Below are positions 43,259 to 52,037 of a stretch of DNA of 64,000 bases, one piece after another. Within the stretch, counting starts at the first letter, position 1. Every line of letters starts with the position of its first letter. Below the pieces are notes generated by a model. It was given only the letters and a program-made list of their open reading frames with translations, searched no databases and was not told the origin of the DNA. Made by a program: the position numbers and the translations under genes. This stretch comes from Paenibacillus albicereus (GTDB lineage: Bacteria; Bacillota; Bacilli; Paenibacillales; Paenibacillaceae), in contig NZ_CP051428.1 of NCBI RefSeq assembly GCF_012676905.1, positions 4,585,001 through 4,649,000 of the forward strand, written 5' to 3'.

Positions 43259-43498
43259 CTGTTCGTCGCTCTCCTTCCCATTCGCAAGAAATGATGACTC
43301 TTCCAGTATACCGGAGCGGAGCCTGCGGAAACAAAATCGCTGAATGGCGATGATGCTGCGATAACACGGCCCGTCTAGGCTGAAGAGGCGCGCAGCGACG
43401 CCTGCCGTCCGTCCCGCCGTCTTTGATGCACCTTTGCCTGCCGGCAGCCGTCCTATTGCCGTACGACTCCGCCCATCTGGAAAGGAGGCCTGAACGAA

Positions 43499-45007
43499 AT
43501 GGCGATGCGCTTCCGGCTCCTGCGAGCCCCCGCTTCGTCCGCCGCTTCCACCGCGCTTGCCGCGTCTGCGGAATCGGCCGCATCTCCGGCTCATGCTCCG
43601 CATCCATACCCCGCTCCCGCTTCGGCCACTTCTGCGGAATCCGCCGCGTCTCCGGCTCACGCTCCGCATCCATACCCGGCTCACGCTCCCACTGCCGCCG
43701 CCCTGCCCCCGCTCGCGGCCTCTGCCGTCCCGACAGCCGCTTCGCCTCCCGCTCGGCCTTTCGCCGAGCATCGCGCGGACGCGGGTCCTCCCCATCCGCC
43801 CCCCGCTCCCGCGTCTCTTCTTCTCCGGGAGCCGATGGCGCTGCTGCTGTACGCCTCCTACGGCGACGGCCACCTGCAGGCCGCCAAAACGATCCGCGAC
43901 CAGCTCGCCGCGCAAGGCTGCCGCCGAATACAGATGGTGGACCTGATGGGCGAAGCCCATCCGCTCCTGGATGCTCTCTCCCGCCGCTTTTACCGCAGCA
44001 GCTACCGCTTCTTTCCCCGTCTGTACGGATGGCTGTACGAAGCGACGCGACTCGCCGCATCCCGGTCGCCGCTCGCCCGGTGCCTCCACTCCCCAGGCCG
44101 TAGGCGCCTGGTCCAGCTGCTGCGCGAGGAGCGTCCCGACATCCTGCTGCATACGTTCCCGCTCTTTCCCGGCCCGCCCGCCGGATCGCCGGATCGCCCC
44201 GCGCTGACAGCCGCGATCGTCACCGACTATGACCTGCATCGCCGCTGGGTCCATCCCGGCATCGACCGCTACTACGCCCCGACGGAGGAAATGCGCGCCG
44301 AGCTTCTCGCCGCCGGCGTACCCGAGGAGCGCGTCTGCGTCGCCGGCATCCCGGTGAGGCCCGGGTTCGATGCCCGGCTGCGCGGCCTCGACCGCAGCGA
44401 GCTGTCTCGCCGCGGCTTCGATCCCGAGCTGCCGCTCGTGCTGCTCATAGGCGGCGGAGCTGGCGTCCTCGGCGGCCTGCTGCCCGCCTGCGCCCGGCTG
44501 CTCGAGGCGCGGCCGCGGCTTCAGCTCGCGCTGATCTGCGGCCGCAACGCAGCGTTCGCCCGCAAGGCCCGCCGCCGCTTCGCCGGCCATCCCGGGGCCG
44601 GCCGCCTGCATGTGCTCGGCTATGTCGAAGAGCTGCCGGAGCTGATGCGGCACGCGGCCTGCCTCGTGACGAAGCCGGGCGGCCTGACGATCGCCGAAGG
44701 GCTGGCCGCCGGCGTGCCGCTCGTCCTTTTTCGTCCCGTGCCGGGCCAGGAGCGCCGCAATGCGGCCTATGCGGAGCGGATGGGCGCAGCCGCCGTCGCC
44801 CGCACGCCGGACGCCCTCGCCGAAGCGGTGCTGAAACTGTTGGCCGATCCGGTACGTCTAAAGGAAAGCGCGCGCCGGGCGGAAGCGCTCGGCCGTCCGG
44901 ACGGGGCCGAGCGGATCGCCGGCGATTTGCTGCGGCAGCTGGAGGGGTATACTGGGAAGGAATGGCCGATTCGGCCAAGCTGTCGTTCAAGGAGGAACCC
45001 CGGATGA
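43499..45007 (+). CDS. UgtP/MGDG-synthase-like processive glycosyltransferase
   Basis: 502 residues. ATG 43499 has AAAGGAGG 10 nt upstream. From about residue 112 the MGDG-synthase N domain (LLLYASYGDGHLQAAKTIRD, glycine-rich lipid-acceptor loop) and then a GT-B C domain with the nucleotide-sugar motif VTKPGGLTIAEGLAAGVPLV. It should glycosylate diacylglycerol to make glycolipid, including the lipoteichoic-acid anchor. Residues 1-110 are a Pro/Ala/Ser-rich extension with a 21-residue duplication (SAESAASPAHAPHPYPA, 63 bp), unusual for the family; ATG 43834 would remove it. Overlaps the MFS gene by 4 nt. Confidence 0.88.
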   Translation: MAMRFRLLRAPASSAASTALAASAESAASPAHAPHPYPAPASATSAESAASPAHAPHPYPAHAPTAAALPPLAASAVPTAASPPARPFAEHRADAGPPHPPPAPASLLLREPMALLLYASYGDGHLQAAKTIRDQLAAQGCRRIQMVDLMGEAHPLLDALSRRFYRSSYRFFPRLYGWLYEATRLAASRSPLARCLHSPGRRRLVQLLREERPDILLHTFPLFPGPPAGSPDRPALTAAIVTDYDLHRRWVHPGIDRYYAPTEEMRAELLAAGVPEERVCVAGIPVRPGFDARLRGLDRSELSRRGFDPELPLVLLIGGGAGVLGGLLPACARLLEARPRLQLALICGRNAAFARKARRRFAGHPGAGRLHVLGYVEELPELMRHAACLVTKPGGLTIAEGLAAGVPLVLFRPVPGQERRNAAYAERMGAAAVARTPDALAEAVLKLLADPVRLKESARRAEALGRPDGAERIAGDLLRQLEGYTGKEWPIRPSCRSRRNPG

Positions 45008-46218
45008 AGGCAATTCCATCGCTGCTGCGCTCCGGTGCCAGGAGCCGATCCCAGCTCCCGCTGCTCGCCGTCGTCCTGCTGCTCGTCGAATTCGCGCGCG
45101 GGGCGGCGCTGGTCAGCTTCCTGCCCCTGTACGGCACGAATACGCTCGGCCTGACGCTCGGCACGGTCGGCGCGGCGATTACGGCCCATTACTTGACCGA
45201 CACGGCGCTCAAGCTCGGCATCGGGTACGGACTGGACCGCCTGTCGATCCGGACCGTCGTCTTCGTCGGCATGCTCGTCTCTCTGGCCGGCATCCTGCTG
45301 CTGCCGCTGGCGCACGCGCCGTCGCTGTTCATCGCGGCGTCCGCGCTGTACGGCGTCGGCATCTCTCCGATCTGGATCGTCTGCCTCACCCGGGTCAGGG
45401 AGGAGAAGCGAGCCTCGCAAATGGGCACGCTCTACGCGATCTGGCTCGGCGGCCTCGGCGCCGGTCCGATCGTCTGCAACATCGTGCTCGACTACAGCGA
45501 CCGCGCCGCCTATCTGCTGCTGCTCGGCTCGGTGGCCGCCGCGACCGCGCTCTCGCTGCTGCTGGGCGGGCGGGCCACGACCGATTCCGCGCAGCATGTG
45601 CCGCTGCGCCGGCAGCTGCCTGTGCTGAGGGAGCGGCTGCGGGCGATGCGGCTGCTGCTGCCCGGCATGGTGCTGCAGACCGCCGTCGCCGGCATGCTCG
45701 TCACCGTCCTGCCGACGTTCGCGACGGACCGCCTGGCGCTGAGCGGCGCCCAGTACTCCCTGCTGCTCACGGCCGGAGGCGTGCTGACGATCGGCATGCT
45801 GATGCCGATGGGCCGGCTGTCCGACCGGCTGAGCCGCCATCGGCGCTGGTTTCTCGTCGCCGGCTTCTTCGCCGTCGCGGCCTCGCTGTACGCGCTCTCC
45901 TTCACGCGCAGCTTCGTGCTCTGCGTCGGCCTGGCCGCCTTGCTCGGCCTGTCCTACGCCGCCGTGCTGCCCGCCTGGAACGCGCTGCTCGCCGCTTATG
46001 TTCCGCCTAGCCAGAAGGGGCTCGGCTGGGGTATGCTGAGCACAGTGGAGGGCGTCGGCGGCATGATCGGCCCCGTCGCCGGCGGCCTGGCGGCCACCTG
46101 GCGCGGCGAGCCGTTCGTCGTCTGGCTCAGCGCCCTGCTGTTTGGACTCATCGGGCTGTGCTACGGCTTCCTGCCGCTTTCGGAAGCTGCCGATGGCCGC
46201 TCTAAATTATCGGAATAG
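45004..46218 (+). CDS. MFS transporter, LtaA-like glycolipid flippase candidate
   Basis: 404 residues, 12 membrane helices; ATG 45004 with AAGGAGG 8 nt upstream. MFS loop motif GYGLDRLSIRTV after helix 2 and its counterpart GRLSDRLSRHRRW after helix 8. By itself it could be a drug exporter. The 4-nt overlap with a UgtP-like synthase matches the ypfP-ltaA operon of staphylococci, in which LtaA flips the anchor glycolipid; that role is inferred from context. Confidence 0.8.
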   Translation: MKAIPSLLRSGARSRSQLPLLAVVLLLVEFARGAALVSFLPLYGTNTLGLTLGTVGAAITAHYLTDTALKLGIGYGLDRLSIRTVVFVGMLVSLAGILLLPLAHAPSLFIAASALYGVGISPIWIVCLTRVREEKRASQMGTLYAIWLGGLGAGPIVCNIVLDYSDRAAYLLLLGSVAAATALSLLLGGRATTDSAQHVPLRRQLPVLRERLRAMRLLLPGMVLQTAVAGMLVTVLPTFATDRLALSGAQYSLLLTAGGVLTIGMLMPMGRLSDRLSRHRRWFLVAGFFAVAASLYALSFTRSFVLCVGLAALLGLSYAAVLPAWNALLAAYVPPSQKGLGWGMLSTVEGVGGMIGPVAGGLAATWRGEPFVVWLSALLFGLIGLCYGFLPLSEAADGRSKLSE

Positions 46219-46221
46219 GTT

Positions 46222-46833
46222 GTGAGCTTTTCCATGAACCACATCCAAAAGTGGCTCGGCCAACTCAAAAGCATGAATTTGCAGCAGCTGGAGCACACCT
46301 TGCAGCAGCTTTCCCATTACGGGCCGCTGCCCGGCATGCTGCTGCCTTTCGCGGAGGCGTTCCTGCCTTTCCTGCCGCTGTTCGTCTTCATCGCGGCCAA
46401 CGCCAACATCTACGGCCTCGGCCTCGGCTTCCTCTATTCGTGGATCGGCGTCAGCGCCGGCTCCATCTGCGTCTTTTTCTTGGCCCGCACGTTCGGGTCC
46501 GGGCTTGGCATGTGGCTGGAGCGGCGCTTTCCCCGCGCCGGCAAGTTTTTCGACTGGCTGGAGCGCCGCGGGTTCACGCCGGTGTTCCTGCTCAGCTGCT
46601 TCCCTTTTTCCCCGTCGGTCCTGGTAAACATCGCCTCCGGCCTGAGCTCGCTGCCGCTGCGCACGTTCCTGCTTGCCGTGCTGCTCGGCAAAGCCGTCAT
46701 GATTATGGTCATCTCGCTGCTCAGCTTCAACATCGGCGAGCTCGCTCCCTGGCGCATCGCGCTGGCGGCCGTCGTCGTCGTGGCGCTGTGGCTGGGCGGC
46801 AAGAAGCTCGAGACGCGCTACCTCGCCAAGTAG
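46222..46833 (+). CDS. TVP38/TMEM64 (VTT domain) membrane protein
   Basis: About 203 residues; GTG 46222 or ATG 46234, neither with a strong ribosome binding site, suggesting coupling to the MFS gene 3 bp upstream. Membrane helices flank the VTT core: FAEAFLPFLPLFVFI, the conserved GSICVFFLARTFG, a Phe/Pro-rich CFPFSPSVLVNIASGLSS. The wider family includes lipid scramblase-like proteins, which fits a glycolipid operon. Confidence 0.85.
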   Translation: MSFSMNHIQKWLGQLKSMNLQQLEHTLQQLSHYGPLPGMLLPFAEAFLPFLPLFVFIAANANIYGLGLGFLYSWIGVSAGSICVFFLARTFGSGLGMWLERRFPRAGKFFDWLERRGFTPVFLLSCFPFSPSVLVNIASGLSSLPLRTFLLAVLLGKAVMIMVISLLSFNIGELAPWRIALAAVVVVALWLGGKKLETRYLAK

Positions 46834-46933
46834 CGGTCCGGCGCTGCCGAATGTTGCCTGCTCCGCCCGCTCATAGGACAACCTCCCGCGCGGCACACTG
46901 TTAAGGCAGTCCAATGCCGAGAGGAGAATGGCC

Positions 46934-47077
46934 ATGTCAGGCGAACAGCCATCCGCCAAGCAGTTGTCCGCTCGCAAGGCGCAGTCGGAAGCCGACCGCA
47001 CCGGGCGCGGCAAAGCCCAGGCGAGCGAGCGTCAGTCCGATGCCGACGCGGCGGCAGTCAAGAAGCACGGCATCTAG
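46934..47077 (+). CDS. Small hydrophilic protein, unknown
   Basis: 47 residues (MSGEQPSAKQLSARKAQSEA...), no hydrophobic segment, rich in Ala, Lys, Gln and Ser. ATG 46934 (or 46928) follows AGAGGAGA. The composition resembles small spore-associated proteins, but no family is recognised. A YjzC-like gene follows 26 bp later, probably in the same unit. Confidence 0.6.
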   Translation: MSGEQPSAKQLSARKAQSEADRTGRGKAQASERQSDADAAAVKKHGI

Positions 47078-47103
47078 CCGGCCCGGAACAGGAGGAGAGC
47101 TTG

Positions 47104-47409
47104 ATGAGCAGGAACGAGGACAATCCCGTCCATAACGAGATGGAACCGGTCTCGGGCGAGCATGTCGAGGTCGACGGCGTCTACACGAACCAGTGGGGAC
47201 GCGAGGAGAAGCTGCAGCGCGGAGACGTTTTTCCGGCCGATCCGATGTGGGGCTCGACAGAATGGAAGCTGACCGAGCTTGAATTCAGCAACCATCACGC
47301 CGGCCATACCGATCCGCGCGAGATTCCGCATGACAGCGCCAACGATCCGGAGAACCATCTCCAGCATCCGCGCCGCCACAAGCATAAAGAGCATCGCGGC
47401 GACGAGTAG
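47104..47409 (+). CDS. Small YjzC-like protein
   Basis: 101 residues; AGGAGG 8 nt before ATG 47104. The middle (GEHVEVDGVYTNQWGREE, then KLQRGDVFPADPMWGSTEW) fits the short beta domain of YjzC-type sporulation-associated proteins (G-x-Y...L-x-x-G-x-x-FP...W). The His/Arg-rich tail is specific to this protein. Function unknown. Confidence 0.6.
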   Translation: MSRNEDNPVHNEMEPVSGEHVEVDGVYTNQWGREEKLQRGDVFPADPMWGSTEWKLTELEFSNHHAGHTDPREIPHDSANDPENHLQHPRRHKHKEHRGDE

Positions 47410-47445
47410 GCTCGAAGCCCGCTCAGAGCCGACTTCGGCCAACTG

Positions 47446-47484
47446 CAAAAAGCGCCTTCCGTGCTGCACGGAAGGCGCTTTTTG
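47446..47484. terminator. Bidirectional terminator
   Basis: CAAAAAGCGCCTTCCGTG and CACGGAAGGCGCTTTTTG form a perfect 18-bp stem across CTG. Confidence 0.95.
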
Positions 47485-47603
47485 CGGTTGGCCGGACCCG
47501 TGAAGATCATGCCCTTTCTCGGCTGTGCGAAAGGCTCTTGGTCCGCTCGCGGCGGCGGTTGCGCGCCTTGGACAGGGCTGGGCCAGCCGCGGCTGAGCAG
47601 GGC

Positions 47604-48671
47604 TTAGTCCTTGCCGCGCAGCGGGAAGATTTGCCAGCGGCTGGAGGCGCTCCCGGGCTCGCGGGTCTGCACCTGCTCGATCAGCTTCTCGAGGCGCCGC
47701 AGATGGTAGCCGTACTCGAAAAGCGCCGAGGCGACGAAGACGAGCCGGCGATGCTCCTCGGGATTGTCCCGCAGGTAGTCCGTCAGCTGGCGGGCCAGGC
47801 TCGATCCGGTGATCGCTTCCGACTGGCTGAACGAGCCGGGCTTGACCTTGTTGTCGAGCTTGAGCAGCAGGAACTCGTGGTACTTGGTCAGCTCCTCGAT
47901 CTGCGAGTCCATCCGTCCCGCCCAGGCTTCGGCGCCGGGCGCGGAGAAATAATGCTCCTCGACGACCTCGAGCAGGTCGGCGCCCTTGTTCACGACACGG
48001 ATGAGCTGCCTCGCGAGCAGCAGCTGCCGGGCCCGCTCCGCCCGGCTCGAAGCGCGGAGGCTGCGTTCGTCCTCGAGCACCTTGAAGCGCTCCTCCAGGC
48101 GGCCGATCGTGCCCTGGAGCTTGTCCTTCTCCGCGTTGTACACCTGCTCCCTCATCTCGTCGGAGATGGACGTGCGCAGCAGCAGCGACAGCTGGGCATG
48201 GCTCTGGTGCACGAGGTCATGGAACTGACGGCGCGGACTCGGAGGGAAGATGAGCACGTTGACGGCGAATGCCGCTCCCATGCCTGTCAGCACCTGCAGG
48301 AAACGCTCCACGGCGAACATCCAGCCGGTGGAGTTGGCCTCCATCACGGCGACGACGGTGACGAGCGTCAGGCCGACGGTCGACTCCATCTTGAGCTTGA
48401 TGCTGATGAGGATGACCGCGATGCAGACGATGCCGACGGTGATCGGCGAGTTGCCGATGAGCTGCACCGCGCCGAGCGCGATCGCCGCGCCGAGCAGGTT
48501 CGTCTGGAACTGGTCGCTGATCTGCTGCCACGAGCGGAAGATCGACGGCTGCAGGGTGAAGATGGCCGATACGGCCGATAGAATCGGATTGACGAAGCCG
48601 AACAGGCCGCTCAAATAAATGGCCAGCGCCACGGCCATGCCCGTCTTGAGGACGCGGGCGCCTATCGTCAT
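47604..48671 (-). CDS. Aromatic acid exporter family membrane protein
   Basis: 355 residues. Four or more N-terminal membrane helices (about 8-150; GMAVALAIYLSGLFGFVNPI, VGLTLVTVVAVMEAN) match the ArAE_1/FUSC-like fold. A cytoplasmic helical C-terminal domain follows (about 155-355; EKDKLQGTIGRLEERFKVLEDE). Family members export aromatic acids or act in envelope stress; the substrate is unknown. It is 48 bp downstream of the MHYT kinase on the same strand, possibly co-transcribed. Confidence 0.88.
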   Translation of the reverse strand: MTIGARVLKTGMAVALAIYLSGLFGFVNPILSAVSAIFTLQPSIFRSWQQISDQFQTNLLGAAIALGAVQLIGNSPITVGIVCIAVILISIKLKMESTVGLTLVTVVAVMEANSTGWMFAVERFLQVLTGMGAAFAVNVLIFPPSPRRQFHDLVHQSHAQLSLLLRTSISDEMREQVYNAEKDKLQGTIGRLEERFKVLEDERSLRASSRAERARQLLLARQLIRVVNKGADLLEVVEEHYFSAPGAEAWAGRMDSQIEELTKYHEFLLLKLDNKVKPGSFSQSEAITGSSLARQLTDYLRDNPEEHRRLVFVASALFEYGYHLRRLEKLIEQVQTREPGSASSRWQIFPLRGKD

Positions 48672-48719
48672 GGTGCGGGTCCTCCTTTGGGTTCGCGCAA
48701 GGGTGAGGGACGATCCGCC

Positions 48720-50525
48720 TCAGCCGGCCGAGGCGCCCGATTCGGGCTCCCGGAACGCGCTGCGCACGCTGTGGCTGCGGCAAGGCAGCCGGATCTCGAA
48801 CGTCGTCCCGATGCCGAGCTCGCTGGAGACGCGGATCCGTCCTTTATGATTGTCCACAATTTTATAGGATACCATAAGACCGAGTCCAGTGCCCTTGTCT
48901 TTGGTCGTGTAGAACGGCTGTCCCATCTTGGAAAGCTGCTCTTCGTCGATGCCCGGCCCCCCGTCCGTGACGGAGATGACGGCCTCGTCGTCCTCCGCTC
49001 GCAGCCGGATCTCGATCTCTCCCCCGTCCTGCATGACCTCGATCGCGTTCTTCAGCACGTTAATAAACACTTGCTTGATCTGCGAATCGACGCCGTAGAT
49101 CCAGAGCGGCTCCTGGCCGTAGTCCGCCTTGATCTCGATGCCGTACAGCGCCGCCTGCGATTCCAGCAGCAGCGCCGTATCGAGCATCATGACGCGGACG
49201 TCGGCGAAGTCCATCTCGTACACCTGGGGCTTGGAGAGCATGAGCAGCTCGCTGACGATCATCTCGATCCGGCTCAGCTCCGACTTCATGATGTCGAAAT
49301 AATGGGAAGAAGTAGAGCGTCCGCTCGCCATCAGCTGCAGGAAGCCTTTGAGCGAGGTGAGCGGGTTGCGGATCTCGTGGGCGATGCCGGCCGCGAGCTG
49401 GCCCGCGACATACAGCTTCTCGGAGTTGATGAGCAGCTCCTCGTTCTTCTTGCGCTCCGAGATGTCGCGGATGATGACGACAACGATCGGCTTGCCGGCG
49501 AAGGTCGACTCCGACAGGATCACCTCCGTGTTGATGAGGCGTCCCTTCGCCGTCACCCAGTCAAGCTCGATCGGAGGACTTTCTCCCCGCTTCTTCTCCT
49601 TGCCGTGCCGGCGCAGCACCGGCCGCAGATAGGCGCTCATGCGCTCGTGATGGCCGGAATACAGGAACTGGTAGATGGAGCGGCCGACCATTTCGGATTC
49701 GTTCTCGATCTCAAACATGCGCTGGCCGGAGCGATTGATGAATTCCCAGTCGTACCCGCTGATGACGGCGATCGCATCGATCGAATTCTCGACGATGAGC
49801 CGGTAGCGCTCGTTGATGAGGCCGTAGCGGCGGTCGGCCACCCAGGCGATGATGCTGAAGGCGAAAATGACGATGACGGCCAGCGCCAGCAGCAGGCCCA
49901 TGAGCAGGACGTAGTCGCCCAGCCGATAGTCCGGCGGCGACATCCTTTTGGAGACGATCGTGCCCGCTAGGGCCAGCACGTGCAGGGACAGGGCTCCCGA
50001 TGCCAGAAGCAGGCTGCATAGCGGACGGAACTTTCCTCCGTATTTGGCATGAAGATGGAAGGCGGCGACGGTGGCGCCGAGAAAGCTCAGCGCGCCGGCA
50101 GCGATGTAGATGGGATCGAACCGGAAATGTCCGGCGTGATGGGCCAGCAAGCACATGAGATGCAGCAGCAGCAAGCTCGCGGCCAGGATGGACGCCGCGG
50201 TCAGCTGGCGCAGGATCGAAGGCGGATGGCCGCTCCGCAGCAGGAAGGACAAGGCGAACAGCGCCGCTCCGCCGGTCATGAACAGCGGCAGGATCGTCAT
50301 CGCGCCGACGCTGATGACATAGTCGTACGCAAGCATGCCGACGAAGTGCATGGACCAGGCGCCGAGCGAGAACACGGCCGCAGCGCCGGCTAGCCAGAAC
50401 AGGCGGCCGGGCCTGGCGCGCTGGATGCCGCCTGCCATGCTCAGCATCGTGTAGGAGGAGAACGACATGATGATGAAAGCCAGCAGCAGATACAGCAGGT
50501 GGTCGATCGTCAGGAATGGTTTCAT
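48720..50525 (-). CDS. MHYT-domain sensor histidine kinase with PAS
   Basis: About 601 residues. Seven-helix MHYT sensor (about 5-235) with motifs such as GAWSMHFVGMLAYD and HLMCLLAHHAGH, whose Met/His residues may bind copper and sense O2, CO or NO. PAS domain (about 240-365), HisKA with the phospho-His in AAGIAHEIRNPLTSLKGF, and HATPase (NVLKNAIEVM, DGGPGIDEE, GTGLGLMVSYKI). The C-terminal half resembles sporulation kinases. No response regulator is adjacent, fitting a phosphorelay input. Start ATG 50525 follows AGGGGAGAG. Confidence 0.92.
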   Translation of the reverse strand: MKPFLTIDHLLYLLLAFIIMSFSSYTMLSMAGGIQRARPGRLFWLAGAAAVFSLGAWSMHFVGMLAYDYVISVGAMTILPLFMTGGAALFALSFLLRSGHPPSILRQLTAASILAASLLLLHLMCLLAHHAGHFRFDPIYIAAGALSFLGATVAAFHLHAKYGGKFRPLCSLLLASGALSLHVLALAGTIVSKRMSPPDYRLGDYVLLMGLLLALAVIVIFAFSIIAWVADRRYGLINERYRLIVENSIDAIAVISGYDWEFINRSGQRMFEIENESEMVGRSIYQFLYSGHHERMSAYLRPVLRRHGKEKKRGESPPIELDWVTAKGRLINTEVILSESTFAGKPIVVVIIRDISERKKNEELLINSEKLYVAGQLAAGIAHEIRNPLTSLKGFLQLMASGRSTSSHYFDIMKSELSRIEMIVSELLMLSKPQVYEMDFADVRVMMLDTALLLESQAALYGIEIKADYGQEPLWIYGVDSQIKQVFINVLKNAIEVMQDGGEIEIRLRAEDDEAVISVTDGGPGIDEEQLSKMGQPFYTTKDKGTGLGLMVSYKIVDNHKGRIRVSSELGIGTTFEIRLPCRSHSVRSAFREPESGASAG

Positions 50526-50787
50526 GGAAACGGGCTCTCCCCTACTCATCTCTCTTTCTGCCGGAGCTCTTTTTCGCAGCCGAGGACGAGCGTCGCCTCC
50601 CCGGCAAAGAGAGTTGAGAGCCGTTCCGGCCGCGGCCTTCCACCCAATTCGACGGCAGAAAAGAAAATCCTTTTCACGCTCCGCAGGACGGGAGCAGGCA
50701 AGGGCGGAGCGCCGGGTGCAGCGGAAGCCCTTGGAAAGAGGAGCCCGGCTCGCTTACAATGGGGCCATGGAAGGGAGCGGATCGACC

Positions 50788-51540
50788 ATGGAAGAGCGAT
50801 TCGATATCTATGACGAGAGCTGGGAGCACGCCGGCACAGCGCTGAGGCGGGACGTCCACCGGCTCGGCCTGAGGCATCGCAGCTTCCACTGCTGGCTCTA
50901 CCGCGTCGGCGAGGGCGTGCCGAAGGTGCTGTTCCAGAAGCGCCAGCAGGGCAAGGATACGTATCCCGGCTACCTGGACATCTCGGCGGCGGGCCATCTG
51001 GCGGCGGGCGAGACCGTCCGGGATGCCGTGCGCGAGCTGGAGGAGGAGCTCGGCATCGCGGCGGCTTTCGAGGAGCTGACGCTTCTCGGCATGAACGAGG
51101 AAAGGTCTGTCGGAACGGCTCGCGGCGAGGCGTTCATCGACCATGAGCAGAGCGAGGAATACGCCCTCCGCTTCGAGCGGCCGCTGCTGTCGCTGCGGCT
51201 GCAGCCGGAGGAGGTGCTGGGCATCTACGAGGCTCCGCTGCCGGATATGATCCGGCTGTTCGACGGCGAGCTGGACGAGCTTGAGGCGGAAGGCGCCGAG
51301 CTGGCCGGCGGCGCGGGCCGTGCCGGCAGCGCAGAAGGCAGCGGCGCGGGCCGGGCCGGCGGCGCAGAAGGCGGCGGTGCGGGCCGGGCCGGCGGCGCAG
51401 AAGGCGGCGGCGCGGGCAATTCGCTGGCGCAGGCTCGCCTTATCGTGCGGGCGGAGCAGTTTGTACCGCGCCCAAATGGCTATTACGCCGGGCTGTTCCG
51501 GCGGCTGCTCAAGCTCGCGGAGGCAAGCGGCGGAGCCTAG
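50788..51540 (+). CDS. Nudix hydrolase with Gly/Ala repeat insertion
   Basis: 250 residues from ATG 50788 (ATG 50767 is an alternative). The Nudix box reads GHLAAGETVRDAVRELEEELGI (GxxxxxE-x7-REUxEExGU satisfied). The N-terminus resembles the YfcD/isopentenyl-diphosphate-isomerase-like group (YDESWEHAG, RSFHCWLY). Before the last 30 residues is an Ala/Gly repeat (GAGRAGGAEGG, three 33-bp copies) that the fold does not need. Substrate unknown. Divergent from the MHYT kinase. Confidence 0.88.
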   Translation: MEERFDIYDESWEHAGTALRRDVHRLGLRHRSFHCWLYRVGEGVPKVLFQKRQQGKDTYPGYLDISAAGHLAAGETVRDAVRELEEELGIAAAFEELTLLGMNEERSVGTARGEAFIDHEQSEEYALRFERPLLSLRLQPEEVLGIYEAPLPDMIRLFDGELDELEAEGAELAGGAGRAGSAEGSGAGRAGGAEGGGAGRAGGAEGGGAGNSLAQARLIVRAEQFVPRPNGYYAGLFRRLLKLAEASGGA

Positions 51541-51560
51541 GCGATCGCGATTCGGCCGAT

Positions 51561-51770
51561 CCAAGGCAGATTCATGCCTTGGTTCACGCGCGGACTCGCG
51601 ATTCGGCCGATCCAAGGCAGATTTATGCCTTGGTTCATGCGCAGACTCGGTGATTCGGCCGAACCAAGGCAGATTTACGCCTTGGTTCTCACGCAGACTC
51701 GCCATTCGGCCGATCCAAGGCAGATTTATGCCTTGGTTCACGCGCGGACTCGCCATTCGGCCGATCCATT
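51561..51770. repeat. Palindromic tandem array C, 4 copies plus a truncated fifth
   Basis: CCAAGGC-AGATTTAT-GCCTTGG cores start at 51561, 51612, 51664 and 51715 (51, 52, 51 bp), with a degenerate start at 51766. Spacers share GCGCGGACTCGC-ATTCGGCC. Same core family as arrays A and B; convergent intergenic position. Confidence 0.93.
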
Positions 51771-51832
51771 TTCGCTCGTCCAACCGGCATCCGCACGCTT
51801 CTTTCCTTATTTGCTCAGCGGAAGATCAATAA

Positions 51833-51889
51833 AGAAGCCAAACGGGACAAAGGCCGAGTGGATGCTCGCCTTCGTCCCGTTTGGCTTCT
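51833..51889. terminator. Long hairpin between Nudix and tyrosinase-like genes
   Basis: AGAAGCCAAACGGGAC pairs perfectly with GTCCCGTTTGGCTTCT; inner AAGGC/GCCTT and GAG/CTC extend it. U-runs are weak, so it may be an mRNA-stabilising or convergent-terminator structure. Confidence 0.6.
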
Positions 51890-51928
51890 GCCGCATCATC
51901 GCAGCTAGGCTGATAACAGCGTCTGCAT

Positions 51929-52007
51929 GCGGCCACACGCGCCTGCCTGCGGCGCACACTCGCAGCTTGCGGCCGCACGCGCCTGCTTGCGGCGCACACT
52001 CGCAGCC
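51929..52007. repeat. 40-bp direct repeat, 2 copies
   Basis: GCGGCCRCACGCGCCTGCYT followed by GCGGCGCACACTCGCAGC is present twice, 40 bp apart, just beyond the stop of the tyrosinase-like gene. Confidence 0.75.
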
Positions 52008-52037
52008 AGCGCGCGCCGCAGGCTCGCTCCAGCGCCG

